From positions 1-64,000 of the forward strand of contig JAJEDI010000071.1 of assembly GCA_022821585.1 (NCBI GenBank): 64,000 bases of DNA, in the 5' to 3' direction. The translations under genes were made by a program, and so were the position numbers. The DNA is from Caldilineaceae bacterium (GTDB lineage: Bacteria > Chloroflexota > Anaerolineae > Caldilineales > Caldilineaceae). The notes under the pieces were generated by a model. That model was given only the letters and a program-made list of their open reading frames with translations, did no database searches and was not told the DNA's origin. Of this stretch, positions 63,256-64,000 are shown piece after piece; the stretch's first letter is position 1, and every line of letters begins with the position of its first letter.

Positions 63256-64000
63256 ATGCGATCGATTCTGACCATCATCTACAACGATCTGAGCATCTAC
63301 TTGTCCCAAAGGGGCAACCTTGTCGGCCTGCTCGTCATTCCCGTTCTGCTTACCCTAGTTATCGGCTGGAGTCTGGGCCGCATCGGCGGCGGCGGGCCGA
63401 CCCGCCTCCGAGTCGACCTGATCGATCTTGACCGTAGCGACCTGTCCGCCCATCTGATCGAGGAGCTCCGAGCCGCCAACGATGCTCTCGTACTCTGTCC
63501 TCTCGACAATGACGCCGACGACTACTGCCGCCTCGAGGATGAACCCCTGGACGTAGATCGCGCCATCCAGCGCGCGCATTCGGGTAGGACCAGAGCACTT
63601 GTCGTCATCCCCGCCGGCTATGCCGACGCTCTGGTCGACTTCCGGACAGTTACCATCGACTTCTACTCCCGGTCCGATCCGATGCAGCCCGGCCCCGTTC
63701 TGCAAGGCCTGAACGCCGTCCTCCAGCGCACAAGCAGCGCCTCCATGACCAAGGGTGTGGCCGCCGCCCTGCTCGACAATCTGACTACCGCAGCCCAGCT
63801 TCCGGCTCTGGATGAGGAGACGCGCGACAGCTTCCTGAACACGCTCTACGACCGCGCCCTGCAGTTGTCGACGGAACAACCGCCGGCCGTCCTCTTCCGC
63901 GTCGCCGATTCCGCAGACGACAGTGAAGGCGGCATCGACAACGGCTTCAACCAATCCGCGCCCGGCATGGGATCCCTGTACGTCATGTTCACTGTGCTCG
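63256..64000 (+). CDS. Second ABC-2-type permease (3' end outside window)
   Basis: The frame starts at ATG 63256 and is open to the right edge (248 codons seen). It begins MRSILTIIYNDLSIYLSQRG and a membrane helix (NLVGLLVIPVLLTLVIGWSLG), followed by an extracytoplasmic domain that contains ALVVIPAGYADAL, the counterpart of AVIIPPGF in the preceding permease. The two are therefore distant paralogues that should form a heterodimer. The C-terminal membrane part lies beyond the window. Confidence 0.88.
   Translation, partial: MRSILTIIYNDLSIYLSQRGNLVGLLVIPVLLTLVIGWSLGRIGGGGPTRLRVDLIDLDRSDLSAHLIEELRAANDALVLCPLDNDADDYCRLEDEPLDVDRAIQRAHSGRTRALVVIPAGYADALVDFRTVTIDFYSRSDPMQPGPVLQGLNAVLQRTSSASMTKGVAAALLDNLTTAAQLPALDEETRDSFLNTLYDRALQLSTEQPPAVLFRVADSADDSEGGIDNGFNQSAPGMGSLYVMFTVL

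Overview
The window looks like a chromosomal segment of a high-GC Gram-negative-type bacterium, most probably a Chloroflexota (Caldilineaceae/Anaerolineae-like) organism. This is inferred from the lipoprotein signals of the substrate-binding proteins (LVACGAPAAPAEEP-type), the paired TIGR03960 radical-SAM/DUF2344 genes, the rplU-rpmA-rpmE-tdk cluster, the RraA-like, M81, ceramidase-like and Gfo/Idh/MocA genes, and non-coding repeats between genes. No phage, plasmid, IS transposase or CRISPR array was seen. The taxon cannot be proved without a search.

Layout. 1-3.9 kb: a spondin-domain protein with a tandem octapeptide tail (runs off the left edge), divergent from an OmpR-type response regulator and sensor kinase, then a small hypothetical. 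4-12.8 kb (minus): a six-gene operon with a peptide/opine-type ABC importer (binding protein, two permeases, one fused double ATPase) and two oxidoreductases. 13.1-15.6 kb: MetF with a separate MTHFR zinc-domain protein, and an RraA-like protein. 16-18.8 kb: S41 protease, SmpB, and a protein of the aminoglycoside-resistance 16S rRNA m7G1405 methyltransferase family. 18.9-25.4 kb: GNAT, MaoC hydratase, CaiB CoA-transferase, acyl-CoA dehydrogenase, a DUF2442/DUF4160 pair, and a MatB-like acyl-CoA synthetase. 25.7-28 kb: rplU-rpmA-rpmE-tdk, where L21 and L31 both carry unusual C-terminal extensions. 28.9-36.1 kb: CrtI-like desaturase, M81 peptidase, thioredoxin-like protein, SelA-like PLP enzyme, hypotheticals and a Phd/PIN toxin-antitoxin pair. 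36.3-42 kb: enolase-superfamily enzyme, RidA, tRNA-Glu, and the radical-SAM/DUF2344 pair. 42-48 kb (minus): a second importer operon (sugar-type binding protein and two permeases) with a ceramidase-like hydrolase and a Gfo/Idh/MocA oxidoreductase but no ATPase. 48.7-51 kb: a polytopic membrane domain fused in frame to an SPFH protein, followed by a LecA-like protein. 51-60 kb (minus): RraA-like, aminotransferase, small protein, RidA, cytochrome c, dipeptidase, beta-propeller protein, a divergent GroEL paralogue, threonine synthase. 60.5-64 kb: an ABC-2 exporter with two permeases, the second running off the right edge.

The strongest observations are: (1) the G1405-methyltransferase homologue next to smpB; (2) a family of about 300-390 bp non-coding repeats (three long copies and one short copy, all in the same orientation), often preceded by a 7-bp tandem repeat and CTGCAGTT; (3) ribosomal protein L21 with eight 11-residue repeats fused to its C-terminus; (4) a GroEL paralogue in which the residue aligned with catalytic Asp398 is Arg; (5) the membrane domain-SPFH fusion with a strong internal start site.
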